Below are positions 15,606 to 24,712 of a stretch of 64,000 nt of DNA, in pieces. Position 1 is the stretch's first letter; every line of letters begins with the position of its first letter. Origin of the DNA: VBDM01 sp035519135 (lineage in GTDB: Bacteria; Pseudomonadota; Gammaproteobacteria; Burkholderiales; SG8-39); NCBI GenBank assembly GCA_035519135.1, contig DATIWX010000135.1, positions 1 to 64,000 of the forward strand, in the 5' to 3' direction. A model generated the notes under the pieces. It made no database searches. It had not been told where the DNA came from and saw only the letters and a list, made by a program, of their open reading frames with translations. The translations under genes were made by a program, and so were the position numbers.

Positions 15606-18600
15606 TCACGCCTTCCCGCGCGGGGGGGCCTCGAAGCGCCGGCGGTAAGCGACGTAGTAGAGCACCGGAATTACCACCAGCGTGAGCGCGGTCGACACGA
15701 AGATGCCGAAAATGAGCGCGATCGCCAGGCCGTTGAAGATGGGATCGTCGAGGATGAACGCGGCGCCGAGCATCGCCGCGAGCGCGGTGAGCGCGATCGG
15801 CTTGGCCCGCGCGATCGCCGACTGAACCACCGCCTCGCCGAAAGGCACGCCTTCCTCGACCTTGAGGTTGATGAAGTCGACGAGCAGGATGGAGTTCCGG
15901 ACGATGATGCCGGCGAGCGCGATCATGCCGATCATCGAGGTGGCGGTGAAGTTGGCGCCGAGCAGCGCGTGGCCGGGCATCACGCCGATCACGGTGAGAG
16001 GAATCGGCGCCATGATCACCAGCGGCGTCACATAGGAGCGGAACTGCGCGACGACCAGGAGATAGATGAGGATCAGCCCGACGCCGTAGGCCAGGCCCAT
16101 GTCGCGGAAGGTCTCGTAGGTGACCTGCCATTCGCCGTCCCACTTGATCGCGAACTGCCGGTACGGGTCGGAGGGCTGGCGCACGAAGTATTCGCCGAGC
16201 CCACCGCCTTCCCCTTGGGCGGCGCCCGCGATCCGGGCGCGCGCGGCGAACATGCCGTAGAGCGGGCTGTCGACGCGCCCCGTCTGATCGCCGATGACGT
16301 ATACGACCGGGAGCAGGTCCTTGTGATAGAGCGGCCGGTCGCGGTCGTTGCGCGCGATATGGACCACTTCCGAGAGCGGCACCAGCGCACCCGAGGGTGC
16401 GCGCACCGCGAGCTTGAGGAATTCGCCCAGCTCCCCCTGCCGCTCGGAGGGCAGCGCAAGACGCACCGGCACCTCGTACTTCGATGCCCCGTCGTGCAGC
16501 GGCGTCACGTCGGCGCCGGACAGCCCCACGCGCATGGTTTCGACGACGTCGCGTCGCGTCACGCCGAGCAGCGCCGCCTTGCCCTGGTCGACTCTCAGCA
16601 GCAGGCGCGGTGCGGCGTCTTCGACGCTGTCGTCGATGCCGACGACGTCCGGGGTCGAGGCGAGGGCTTCGCGTACGCGCTTGGCGACGCGCACGCGCCC
16701 CGGCTCGTCCGGCCCGTAGACCTCCGCGACGATGGGCGAGAGCACCGGCGGCCCGGGCGGCACCTCCACCACCTTCACCCGCGCGTTCCAACGCAGCGCG
16801 ATCTCCTCGAGCCTGGGCCGCACGCCTTGCGCGATCTCGTGGCTCTTGCGCGAGCGCTCCTTCTTGCCGACGAGGTTGACCTGGAGGTCGCCGGCCTCGG
16901 AGGCGGTGCGCAGGTAGTACTGGCGCACCAGGCCGTTGAAGCTGATCGGCGAAGCGAGGCCCGCGTAGGCCTGGTAGTCGGTGACCTCGGGGACGCTCGC
17001 GAGGTAGGCGCCCATGTCGTGCAGCGCGCCGGCGGTCGCCTCGAGCGGGGTTCCCGCCGGCATGTCGACCACGACCTGGAATTCCGACTTGTTGTCGAAG
17101 GGGAGCATCTTCAGCACCACCCACTTCACCGCGGCGAGCGAGACGGAGAGCACGATCAGGGCAGCGATCGCGCCGTACAGCCAGCGCCGGTTGCGCGCGG
17201 CCGACGCCGCGCCGACGAAAGGCCCGAGGACGCGGCGGAAAAAACGGTCCAGCCGCCCGGTCGCCGCCTTCTCGCCGTGGGCGTGCCTGTGCAGCAGCCT
17301 GAGCGCGAGCCAGGGCGTGACGGTGAACGCGATCGCGAGCGAGATGACCATCCCCATGCTGGCGTTGATCGGGATCGGGCTCATGTAGGGGCCCATGAGG
17401 CCGGACACGAACGCCATCGGCAGGAGCGCGGCGATCACCGTGAGGGTGGCGAGAATGGTCGGCCCGCCGACCTCGTCGACCGCGTCCGGGATCACGCCCG
17501 TGAGCGGCCCGGGGTCGAGCGACATGCGCCGGTGGATGTTCTCGACCACGACGATGGCGTCGTCCACCAGGATGCCGATCGAGAAGATCAGCGCGAAGAG
17601 CGAGACGCGATTGAGGGTGAAACCCCAGGCCCAGGAGGCGAACAGCGTCGTCGCGAGCGTGAGCAGCACCGCCATCCCCACGATCAGCGCCTCGCGCCGG
17701 CCAAGCGTTACGAACACCAGCACGACCACCGACAAGGTGGCGAAGACGAGCTTGTGGATGAGCTGTTGCGCTTTTTCGTCGGCGCTTGCGCCGTAGTTGC
17801 GCGTGACGGTGATGCGCACGTCGTCCGGGATCACGGTGCCGCGGAGCTCGTTCATGCGTTCCAGCACCCGCCCGGCGACGTCCACCGCGTTCTCGCCGGG
17901 CTTCTTGGTGATCTGCAGCGTCACCGCCGGTTGCTCCGTGCCCGGGTGCCCGCCCTGCTTCGCAGCCGATGGTCCGAAGCCCGTCCAGACGTAGCGCGCC
18001 GGCTGCTCGGGGCCGTCGATCACCTCGGCCACGTCGGCGAGAAACACCGGACGCCGCTCGAATGCGCCCACCACCAGCTCCTTCAGGTCGGCGGCCGATT
18101 CGAGATAGTTGCCGGTCTCGACCACGATCTCGCGGTTCTCGCGCACCAGCTTCCCGGTGGGCAGGGCGATGTTGGCGAGCTGCAGGGCGTTGCGTACGTC
18201 GAGCGCCGAGACCTCGTAGGCGTTCAGCCGGTCCGGATCGAGCAGCACGCGCACCGCGCGCCCGGGGCCGCCCAGGGTCTGGACCTCGCGCGTGCCCGGG
18301 ACGCGCTTGAACTCGATTTCGGCGGCATGAGCGACGCGCTCCAGCTCGAAGGCGCCGCGGCCGCGGTCTTCGCTCCACAGCGTGAGCGTGACCACGGGAA
18401 CGTCGTCGATGCCCTTGGGCTTGATGATGGGATCGAGGATGCCCAGCTCGGGCGACACCCAGTCGCGGTTGGAATTGATGGTGTCGTAGAGGCGCACCAG
18501 CGCGTCGATGCGCGGCACGCCGACCTTGAACTGCACCGTGAGCACCGCCATGCCGGGGCGCGACACCGAGAACACGTGCTCGATGCCGCTCATCTGCGCG

Positions 18601-18821
18601 AGCACCTGCTCGGCGGGCGTGGCGACGAGCGCCTCGACGTCGCGCGCCGAGGCGCCGGGGAAGGGCACGAAGACGTTCGCCATGGTGACGTTGATCTGCG
18701 GTTCCTCCTCGCGCGGCGTCACCGCCACCGCGAACAGGCCGAGCAGGAACGCGACCAGCGCGATCAGCGGGGTAAGCTGCGAGTCCTGGAAGAACCGCGC
18801 GATGCGGCCCGAGATGCCCAT
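15606..18821 (-). CDS. RND-family efflux transporter permease
   Basis: The 1071-residue inner-membrane pump has the RND layout: an N-terminal helix, a large periplasmic loop, a helix block, and the repeat of both. The proton-relay Asp pair is present in GILVDDAIVVVENI (D420, D421). It drives export of drugs or metals across the envelope with an adaptor and an outer-membrane channel. The sequence is closer to the hydrophobe/amphiphile exporters than to the CzcA metal pumps, judged by eye. It lies 12 bases after the adaptor gene; no TolC-type channel gene is encoded nearby, so a channel must come from elsewhere. Confidence 0.93.
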   Translation of the reverse strand: MGISGRIARFFQDSQLTPLIALVAFLLGLFAVAVTPREEEPQINVTMANVFVPFPGASARDVEALVATPAEQVLAQMSGIEHVFSVSRPGMAVLTVQFKVGVPRIDALVRLYDTINSNRDWVSPELGILDPIIKPKGIDDVPVVTLTLWSEDRGRGAFELERVAHAAEIEFKRVPGTREVQTLGGPGRAVRVLLDPDRLNAYEVSALDVRNALQLANIALPTGKLVRENREIVVETGNYLESAADLKELVVGAFERRPVFLADVAEVIDGPEQPARYVWTGFGPSAAKQGGHPGTEQPAVTLQITKKPGENAVDVAGRVLERMNELRGTVIPDDVRITVTRNYGASADEKAQQLIHKLVFATLSVVVLVFVTLGRREALIVGMAVLLTLATTLFASWAWGFTLNRVSLFALIFSIGILVDDAIVVVENIHRRMSLDPGPLTGVIPDAVDEVGGPTILATLTVIAALLPMAFVSGLMGPYMSPIPINASMGMVISLAIAFTVTPWLALRLLHRHAHGEKAATGRLDRFFRRVLGPFVGAASAARNRRWLYGAIAALIVLSVSLAAVKWVVLKMLPFDNKSEFQVVVDMPAGTPLEATAGALHDMGAYLASVPEVTDYQAYAGLASPISFNGLVRQYYLRTASEAGDLQVNLVGKKERSRKSHEIAQGVRPRLEEIALRWNARVKVVEVPPGPPVLSPIVAEVYGPDEPGRVRVAKRVREALASTPDVVGIDDSVEDAAPRLLLRVDQGKAALLGVTRRDVVETMRVGLSGADVTPLHDGASKYEVPVRLALPSERQGELGEFLKLAVRAPSGALVPLSEVVHIARNDRDRPLYHKDLLPVVYVIGDQTGRVDSPLYGMFAARARIAGAAQGEGGGLGEYFVRQPSDPYRQFAIKWDGEWQVTYETFRDMGLAYGVGLILIYLLVVAQFRSYVTPLVIMAPIPLTVIGVMPGHALLGANFTATSMIGMIALAGIIVRNSILLVDFINLKVEEGVPFGEAVVQSAIARAKPIALTALAAMLGAAFILDDPIFNGLAIALIFGIFVSTALTLVVIPVLYYVAYRRRFEAPPRGKA

Positions 18822-18833
18822 GCGGCCAGGCCC

Positions 18834-19889
18834 TCAGTTGGCCGCGCGCGGCCCGGCTTCCGCCGCCGCTTTCAGCGGCTCGAGCGCGACGCGGTCGCCC
18901 GGCCGCAGGCCCGCCAGCACCTCGACCGAGCTTTCGTCGGACGCGGCGCCGAGGCGGATCTGGCGCAGCTGCAGCGAGCCGTCTCCTCCCACCACGTACG
19001 CCGCGACGACCTCGCTGCGCTGGACGAGCGCCGCGCGCGGCATCAGCAGCCGCGGCTCGCGCCCGACGATGAAATGCGCTCGCGCGTAGATGCCGGGGTA
19101 GACGCCGCGCACGTCCGGCGGCAGCTCTAGCCGCACCTGCGTCGTGTGCGTGCGCGGATCGGCGGCGGGGACGATGGTCACGCGCCTCGCCTCGATCCAC
19201 TTGCCGACCGAGGGGATCTCGACGCGCGCCCTGCCGCTCGCCTGGATCGCGCCGATCTGTGCCTGCGGGACGGTGGCGGTGACGCGCAGCGTGGCGGGAT
19301 CGAACCCGGTCATGAGCGGCCTGCCCGGCACCGCCATCTCGCCCAGCTCGACGTGGCGCGCCGATACCAGGCCGCTGTACGGCGCGACGATGGTGGCGAA
19401 GCTGCGCTCGGTCGCGGCCTGGCTCGCGCCCGCGAGCAGCGCGGTCAGGCGCGCCTGCGCCGCCTTGTAGTCCGACTCGGACTTGTCGAGCGCCGCCTCG
19501 CTGAGGAATTTCTGCGCGACCAGCTGCCTGGAACGCTCGTACTGCACGCGCGCGTTGCGCAGCTCGGCCTCGGCCTGGCGCACCTGCGCCTCGCTCGCCT
19601 CGAGGGCCTGCGCCGCGGCGCGCTCGTCGATGCGCACGATGACGTCGCCTTTCTTCACGTAGTCGCCGACGTCGAAACGCAGCTCGACGATGCGGCCCGC
19701 GACCTGCGCGGCGACGGTCGATTGCCGCACCGCCTCGATCACCGCTTCGGCGGAGTACGTCAGCCCGACCTCGCGCATCTCGACCGCGGCCGTCTTGACG
19801 CTCGCGGCTCGCGCGGGCTCGCGCGGCGCCTCGCCCTGGCCGCAGGCGGCGAGGAGCAGCGCCGACACGGCGGCGAGTAGCGGCTTCAC
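18834..19889 (-). CDS. RND efflux periplasmic adaptor (membrane fusion) lipoprotein
   Basis: The 351-residue product begins with a lipoprotein signal ending LLLAACGQG (lipid-modified Cys about 17). It then has lipoyl-like halves (VAAQVAGRIVELRFDVGDYVKKGD and ATIVAPYSGLVSARHVELGE), a coiled-coil hairpin between them, a beta-barrel, and a membrane-proximal domain. The start is a GTG at 19889, which overlaps the stop of the upstream small membrane protein as GTGA; the longer upstream extension lacks coding character. It bridges the RND pump to an outer-membrane channel. Confidence 0.92.
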   Translation of the reverse strand: MKPLLAAVSALLLAACGQGEAPREPARAASVKTAAVEMREVGLTYSAEAVIEAVRQSTVAAQVAGRIVELRFDVGDYVKKGDVIVRIDERAAAQALEASEAQVRQAEAELRNARVQYERSRQLVAQKFLSEAALDKSESDYKAAQARLTALLAGASQAATERSFATIVAPYSGLVSARHVELGEMAVPGRPLMTGFDPATLRVTATVPQAQIGAIQASGRARVEIPSVGKWIEARRVTIVPAADPRTHTTQVRLELPPDVRGVYPGIYARAHFIVGREPRLLMPRAALVQRSEVVAAYVVGGDGSLQLRQIRLGAASDESSVEVLAGLRPGDRVALEPLKAAAEAGPRAAN

Positions 19890-20110
19890 ATTCCGCCGGG
19901 AGAGGCGGCGCTCTTCACGCCGAAGCGCAGCAGGATCGACTCGAGCGGGCAGACCCGGGTGAAGCCGCTCTGGAACAGGTTCGCGCCGACGAACAGGGTG
20001 AACCACAGGAAATGCCTGCTCACGAAGATCGGGCTCGCTTCCACGCCGAGGGCGAGCGAGGCGATGACAAATGCGCCCGCGAAGATGCGGACCAGCCGTT
20101 CGGTCGTCAT
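19886..20110 (-). CDS. DUF2892-type small membrane protein
   Basis: The 74-residue product starts MTTERLVRIFAGAFV, has two hydrophobic helices, and a C-terminal CPLESILLRFG segment, as in DUF2892/YgaP-type membrane proteins, some of which adjoin rhodanese or thiol chemistry. AAAGGAG lies eight bases before the ATG at 20110; a longer in-frame start upstream is unlikely. It heads the RND operon and its stop overlaps the adaptor start. The FNR-type box at 20159-20172 lies about 55 bases upstream, suiting oxygen-limited expression of the operon. Confidence 0.82.
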   Translation of the reverse strand: MTTERLVRIFAGAFVIASLALGVEASPIFVSRHFLWFTLFVGANLFQSGFTRVCPLESILLRFGVKSAASPGGM

Positions 20111-20158
20111 GTCGATGTCTCCTTTGGCGCCATGTTCCGCTCTTGCTAAGGACGCGGT

Positions 20159-20172
20159 TTGACGCAGATCAA
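20159..20172. promoter_or_regulatory. FNR/ANR-type operator
   Basis: TTGAC-GCAG-ATCAA has one mismatch to the FNR consensus. It lies between the divergent DUF2892-RND operon (start 20110) and the chimeric pseudogene (start 20211), at a distance that could serve either side. Spacing to 20110 would allow a class II promoter with a short leader. Confidence 0.7.
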
Positions 20173-20210
20173 GCCGCGAGCCGGCGCGCCCCGTATTCTG
20201 GGCGGCGACC

Positions 20211-20836
20211 ATGGCCCTGATCCGAGCCGAAGGCTTGTTCAAGACTTACCGCACCGGTGAAGTCGATGTACCGGCGGTGAAGGGCGTCGATTTCGCGATC
20301 GAGGCGAGATCGTTCGTCGCCTTCGTCGGCCCTTCGGGAAGCGACGCGAGCGGCCAGGCGACGATAGACACCCGCGACGCGACGAGCTGGCTCGCGGGTC
20401 TTCGCTATCTCACGGGGGGCGAGACGACCCACATCGCCGAGGTCTACCGCAACGGCACGGGGTACTCGACCGCCGAATCCGACCTCTTCTATCAGCTGGT
20501 CGACACGCCTTCGCGACCGGCAACGCCGCTCTCCAGCAGAAAGCGCTCTTGCTCGGGCAAGCCAGCTACGGCCGGCCGAACCCGGGGCAGGATTACATCT
20601 ACATCCGCGCGCAGCAGAAGGACGCGCTCGGCATCGTCTACTTCCAGCCCGCGATCTTCGCGATCATGAACTGGCAGGACCGCAGCTACCAGGTGAGGCC
20701 CGAGCTGCAGTACACCGGAATCAACAACCTCGAGCTGCGCTTCCGAGCCTTCCTTCTGATCGGCGGCAAATCCACAGACTTCGGCGAGAAGCAGAATTCG
20801 AGGAAGCTGGAGCTCTATGCGCGCTACTACTTCTGA
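20211..20836 (+). pseudogene. chimeric pseudogene: ABC ATPase N-terminus fused to outer-membrane protein C-terminus, frameshifted
   Basis: The first 43 or so residues (MALIRAEGLFKTYRTGEVDV to FVAFVGPSGS) are the start of a MacB/LolD-type ABC ATPase, ending exactly inside Walker A. The frame then continues DASGQATIDTRDATSWLAGL and further into what looks like the C-terminal strands of an outer-membrane beta-barrel. Near 20505 the barrel reading shifts to another frame, which runs on through LGQASYGRPNPG to a C-terminal LELYARYYF, the terminal aromatic signature of outer-membrane proteins. One lost base would explain the shift. A deletion plus a frameshift make an intact product impossible. Confidence 0.75.
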
Positions 20837-20849
20837 GGCGCCAACACGG

Positions 20850-22025
20850 CTACAGCCGGGCGAGTCCGCGCTTGAGAAGGTGGTATGCGGCGAGGCCGAC
20901 GACGAACGCGACGCCGATGTTCCACACCGCGCATGCGGCGGTGACGAGACTCACGAAGCGGTCGTTCTTTCCTTGTCCCAGGTCGCAGGAACCGAGCGCT
21001 AGCTGGGCGCCCGTAAGGAACAGGATCACGCCCAGGATCGGGGTCGGAAAGATCTTGAACAAGGTCTGCACCGAGCCGCTGAAGAACAGCGCGACGACCA
21101 CGAGGATCGTTCCCAGGATGATCGGCGCGCCGCCCGTCTTTGCGCCGAAGCGCACGTGGCCCGCCATGCCGCCGGCGCCGTGACACATGGGCACCGAGCC
21201 AATCATCGGCCCGAGAAGGTTCATGATGCCGGTCGAAATCGCGACCTTCTTCTCCGTCACCGGGCGCTCCGGAAAGAGACGGTTATTCTCCTCCGTGATG
21301 GCGATGACCGCGTTCCCTAGGGTGAGGGGCACCTGCGGCAGCGCGAGGAAGACCGCTCCGATCGCGAGTTCCCGCCAGGTCATGCCGTTCAGGGCGAACG
21401 ACGGCGCTTTGAAATCGACGTTGATCGTCGCGAGCTCGTTGAGCAGCGCCGGATCCCGCGCGACGGCCGCGGACGCGCCGGCGAGCAGCAACAGGAACAT
21501 CACGGGTACCGCGCGATTGGCGAGCAGCAGCATGGTGCCGAGCAGCGCCGCTCCGCCGAGCAGCCACCCGTCGGCGATCATTTTGACGCCGCCGAGCATG
21601 AAACTGAAGCCGAGGCCCAGCACGATGCCGACGGCGACCGGCCGGCTCACGAGCTCGGCCACCTTCTTGGCGGCGCCGGTGATGCCAAGCACGAACCAGA
21701 TGATGCCGGTGACGACACCCGCGCCGTATACGGCGTTGGGCGTGATCGTGATCGTCTGCGCCGCCTGGGTGGTCGCTATCGCTCCGATCGCCTTCATGGG
21801 CTGGATCGGGAAGGGTGTCTTGTAGTACAGCCCCGAGACGATCAGCGCGGCGCCGAAGGCGAGCAGGACTCCATGCGGGTCCATCTTCAGCAGGCTGATG
21901 TAGGCGACTACGAAGGGGATGAGTGTCCCGAGATCGCCGAACGCGCCCGCCCACTCCGTGCGGTCGAAGCGATTGCCCTTGAACGGAAGCGGCTGCTCCA
22001 ACGCCCGCTGGTCGCGCGTGCTCAT
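20850..22025 (-). CDS. MOT1-type molybdate (or sulfate) transporter
   Basis: The 391-residue protein has about ten membrane helices. Its N-terminal EWAGAFGDLGTLIPFVVAY and the central LPQVPLTLGNAVIAITEEN are the two signature regions of the MOT1 family, a branch of SLC26/SulP-type carriers without a STAS domain. Plant and algal members import molybdate; bacterial members are mostly untested. A molybdate role would suit the molybdenum hydroxylase at 38798-42797. The start ATG overlaps the stop of the histidine kinase gene as ATGA, so it is the last gene of the RR-HK-transporter operon. Confidence 0.85.
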   Translation of the reverse strand: MSTRDQRALEQPLPFKGNRFDRTEWAGAFGDLGTLIPFVVAYISLLKMDPHGVLLAFGAALIVSGLYYKTPFPIQPMKAIGAIATTQAAQTITITPNAVYGAGVVTGIIWFVLGITGAAKKVAELVSRPVAVGIVLGLGFSFMLGGVKMIADGWLLGGAALLGTMLLLANRAVPVMFLLLLAGASAAVARDPALLNELATINVDFKAPSFALNGMTWRELAIGAVFLALPQVPLTLGNAVIAITEENNRLFPERPVTEKKVAISTGIMNLLGPMIGSVPMCHGAGGMAGHVRFGAKTGGAPIILGTILVVVALFFSGSVQTLFKIFPTPILGVILFLTGAQLALGSCDLGQGKNDRFVSLVTAACAVWNIGVAFVVGLAAYHLLKRGLARL

Positions 22026-23434
22026 CGCCTGGGCAGCGTCAGCACGGCCTCGAGCCCGCCGTCTTCCATGTTGCGCACGATCAATGTGCCTCCATGCAGC
22101 TGGGCAACGTTCCTCGCGATACTTAGGCCCAGGCCCGTGCCTCCCGTGTCCCGGCCGCGCGATCCCTCGATGCGATAGAACGGCTCGAATACGCGCTCGA
22201 GCTCTCCTTCCGGGATCCCAGGTCCCCGGTCGCGAACGCGGATGACGAGCCGCTCCGTAGCGTCCTCCACCGACAGGGTCGCCGACTTACCGTACTTGAG
22301 CGCATTATCGATGAGATTGCCCAGGCAGCGCTTCAGCGCCTGCGGCCGGCCCTCGAAAGGTCTCGCGGTGCTGCCCTCGAGCGTGACCTGCCCGCCCAGC
22401 ACCGCGGCGTCCCCCTGCAGGCTCTCCAGCAACGCGGTTACGTCCACCGGCTGCACCCGCTCCGCGGTTTCTCCGCCGCGCATGAATTCGAGCGCGGCCA
22501 GGACCATAGCCTCCATCTCCTCCACGTCCTGCGAGATCTTCTTCTTCAGCTCTCCGTCCTCGAGCAGCTCGGCGCGCAGCCGCAGGCGCGTCACCGGCGT
22601 CTTCAGATCGTGCGACATCGCGGCGAGCGTCGCCGAGCGCTCGCGGAGGGTGCGGGCGAGGCGCGACTGCATCGTATTGAATGCGCGCGCGGCGCGCGCG
22701 ACCTCGAGCGGCCCCTTCTCCGGGATGGGCGCGCGGTCGAGGTTCCTGCCGAGCTCGTCGGCGGCATCGGCCAGCGCGTTGAGCGGCCGCGTCGCCCATC
22801 GTACCGCCACGAGCGAGACGGCGATGACCGCGGCAAAAAGCACTGCGAGGCTGAGAAGCAGCCGGTAAGGCCAGCCCGAAGCCTCGGCGGACTGTCGCGA
22901 ATCGAAGGTGACGAGGGTGCCGTCGGAGAGGCTCAGCTGGGCGACGAAAGAGATGCCCGGCTCGGCTCCGAAGCGCATCGCCGCACCCGGCATCATCCAG
23001 GGTGCGTGCCCGGCGGGCCCCATGAAACCCGGCTTCGGAAATGCCGCGGGAGGAAACGCCTGCCCGGCTCTCACCGCCACCGCGGCCGTCCGCCCGTCGC
23101 CGAGGAATCGCCGCAGCATGGCGCCGAACAAGGCCGCGCGTGCGCTGTCTCCGGTGTCGATCTCCTGTGTTCGGAGAGGGCCCCGATCGAGACTGATGGT
23201 GAGCGGCGGCGCGCTGAAGACCCGCACGATCCTGCGGCGCTCGGCCGGATCGAGCGGCTCGAGCAGCTTCACGATGTCGGCGATGCGCTGCGCGGCCTGC
23301 ATGCCGCTCGCCTGCGACAGCGCCTCGCCGCGCTCGTGCATGTGGATCGCGAAGCTCAGGAGCTGCGCAACGACGAGGCCGCCGAGGAGGACGAGCACCA
23401 GGCGGCCGAAGAGCGAGCGCGGCGCGAAGCGCAT
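22022..23434 (-). CDS. EnvZ-like membrane sensor histidine kinase
   Basis: The 470-residue kinase has two membrane helices (about 11-30 and 165-185) around a periplasmic sensor with a Pro/Gly/Met-rich stretch, then HAMP (190-260), a HisKA domain with phospho-acceptor H275 in MSHDLKTP, and an ATPase domain with NLIDNALKYG, RDRGPGIP and TGGTGLGLSI. It phosphorylates the response regulator encoded just upstream, with which it shares a TGATG junction. The signal may be a metal or envelope stress, inferred from the Met-rich secreted proteins divergently encoded. Confidence 0.93.
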   Translation of the reverse strand: MRFAPRSLFGRLVLVLLGGLVVAQLLSFAIHMHERGEALSQASGMQAAQRIADIVKLLEPLDPAERRRIVRVFSAPPLTISLDRGPLRTQEIDTGDSARAALFGAMLRRFLGDGRTAAVAVRAGQAFPPAAFPKPGFMGPAGHAPWMMPGAAMRFGAEPGISFVAQLSLSDGTLVTFDSRQSAEASGWPYRLLLSLAVLFAAVIAVSLVAVRWATRPLNALADAADELGRNLDRAPIPEKGPLEVARAARAFNTMQSRLARTLRERSATLAAMSHDLKTPVTRLRLRAELLEDGELKKKISQDVEEMEAMVLAALEFMRGGETAERVQPVDVTALLESLQGDAAVLGGQVTLEGSTARPFEGRPQALKRCLGNLIDNALKYGKSATLSVEDATERLVIRVRDRGPGIPEGELERVFEPFYRIEGSRGRDTGGTGLGLSIARNVAQLHGGTLIVRNMEDGGLEAVLTLPRR

Positions 23435-24147
23435 CAGGCCGCCTCGACCTTCGCCGCCAGCACGTAGCCCTCGCCGCGCACCGTCTTGATGATGCGCGGC
23501 TCGCGCGCGTCCTCGCGAAGCCGCTGGCGAAGGCGGCTCACCTGTACGTCGATCGCCCGGTCGAACGGCCCGGCCTCGCGCGAGATCATGAGGTCGATCA
23601 GCTGGTCGCGGGTCAGCACGCGGTCGGGGTGAGCGAGAAAGATCCGCAGCAGCTTGAATTCGGTGCCGCTCAAGGGCACCACGACGCCGTCGGGCGCGGT
23701 GAGGTTGCGCGTGGCGACGTCGAGCGTCCAGCCGGCGAAATGGAGGGATCTCACGGTCTCGGGCTCGAGGTTGTCGGGCAGGGAGCGCGAACGCCTCAGT
23801 ACGCTCTTGATCCGGGCGAGCAGCTCGCGCGGGTTGAAGGGCTTGGCGAGATAGTCGTCGGCGCCCATCTCCAGTCCGACGATGCGGTCGGTCTCCTCGC
23901 CGCGCGCGGTGAGCATGATGACCGGCACGTTCGAGCGGCTGCGCAGGTCGCGGCACAGCTCGAGTCCGTCGACGCCCGGGAGCATCAGGTCGAGGACGAC
24001 GAGGTCGGGCCGCGCGGTCTCGAGCGTGCCGCGCATGGCCTTGCCGTCGGCTGCGGTCGTGACGCGATAGCCCTGCTTGTGCAAATACTCGCTCAGGAGG
24101 CTGCGCGTCTCGGCGTCGTCGTCGACGATCAGGATGTGGTCTTGCAT
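23434..24147 (-). CDS. OmpR/PhoB-family response regulator
   Basis: The 237-residue regulator has a receiver domain (acidic D10 and D11, phospho-acceptor D53 in LVVLDLMLPG, K102) and a C-terminal winged helix with FKLLRIFLAHPDRVLTRDQL and RLRQRLREDAREPRIIKTVRGEGY-type features. ATG 24147 gives the usual family length; an in-frame ATG at 24162 would add MPAIA and has GGAAG close by. It leads the operon with the kinase and MOT1 transporter and is divergent from the Met-rich secreted protein genes, which it may control. Confidence 0.93.
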   Translation of the reverse strand: MQDHILIVDDDAETRSLLSEYLHKQGYRVTTAADGKAMRGTLETARPDLVVLDLMLPGVDGLELCRDLRSRSNVPVIMLTARGEETDRIVGLEMGADDYLAKPFNPRELLARIKSVLRRSRSLPDNLEPETVRSLHFAGWTLDVATRNLTAPDGVVVPLSGTEFKLLRIFLAHPDRVLTRDQLIDLMISREAGPFDRAIDVQVSRLRQRLREDAREPRIIKTVRGEGYVLAAKVEAA

Positions 24148-24276
24148 GGCGATAGCCGGCATCTTCCGCCGTACGGGGCGCTTCCGGCCCCAAAAATTGT
24201 AACGCAGTGTATCGGCGGCGCCGGCGAAAGGCTGCGATACAAGAAACCCCGTTTCCGACATCGTGGGCTTACAACC

Positions 24277-24316
24277 GCCTGCTTCAATGGGTACGGCAGG
24301 AAAGAGCCTGCTTCAA
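24277..24316. repeat. 11-bp direct repeat in the regulator/Met-rich intergenic region
   Basis: GCCTGCTTCAA occurs at 24277-24287 and again at 24306-24316, a spacing of 29 bases start to start, followed by ATGGG and CCCA. The pair lies just upstream of the GTG at 24334 in the 170-base region divergent from the response regulator gene. Direct repeats are a common form of OmpR-family operator, though those usually have 10-11 base spacing, so this is only a candidate. Confidence 0.4.
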
Positions 24317-24333
24317 CCCACAAGGAGTCAAAC

Positions 24334-24690
24334 GTGAAAACAGCATATCGAGTGACGGTCGCCGCGGTGTTGGGTCTCGGTTTCGTGGCGGTCGCTATTG
24401 CGCATCCGGGTCAAATGGGCGGCGCGATGGGCCCGGGCATGATGGGCGGCATGGGCCACGGCGCGATGGGCCCTGCAGCCATGGGCGGACAGCAGTTGAT
24501 GACCCCCGAAGAGCACACCGCGCTCGCGGAGAAGATGCGCAACGCCAAGACGCCCGAGGAGCGCCAGAAGATCGCCGAGGCGAACCGCGCGGAAATGGAG
24601 AAGCGCGCAAAGGAGAAGGGCATCACCCTCCCCGGCCCTCACGGTCCCGGCATGGGATTCGGTCCGGGATTCCAGGCGCAGACCCATTGA
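24334..24690 (+). CDS. secreted Met/Gly/His-rich protein, candidate metal binder
   Basis: The 118-residue product has a signal peptide (cleavage after about AIAHP or VAIA), then GQMGGAMGPGMMGGMGHGAM and more Met/Gly-rich sequence, a charged helical part (MTPEEHTALAEKMRNAKTPE) and a Gly/Pro/His-rich end. Clusters of Met and His suggest Cu(I) or Ag(I) binding in the periplasm, an inference from composition. AAGGAG lies six bases before the GTG start. It is the first of three adjacent secreted proteins divergent from the two-component system. Confidence 0.78.
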   Translation: MKTAYRVTVAAVLGLGFVAVAIAHPGQMGGAMGPGMMGGMGHGAMGPAAMGGQQLMTPEEHTALAEKMRNAKTPEERQKIAEANRAEMEKRAKEKGITLPGPHGPGMGFGPGFQAQTH

Positions 24691-24712
24691 CCCGGCCGAG
24701 AGGAGCGAAACG

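Noticed and set aside
15579..19130. 1183-codon plus-strand frame antisense to the RND operon
   Set aside because: No motif, biased composition and no ribosome site; explained by GC-rich codon third positions of the RND genes.
15595..19200. 1201-codon minus-strand frame overlapping the RND pump and adaptor in another frame
   Set aside because: The pump and adaptor frames carry clear motifs and start/stop coupling; the shadow frame has only low-complexity Arg/Ala-rich sequence.
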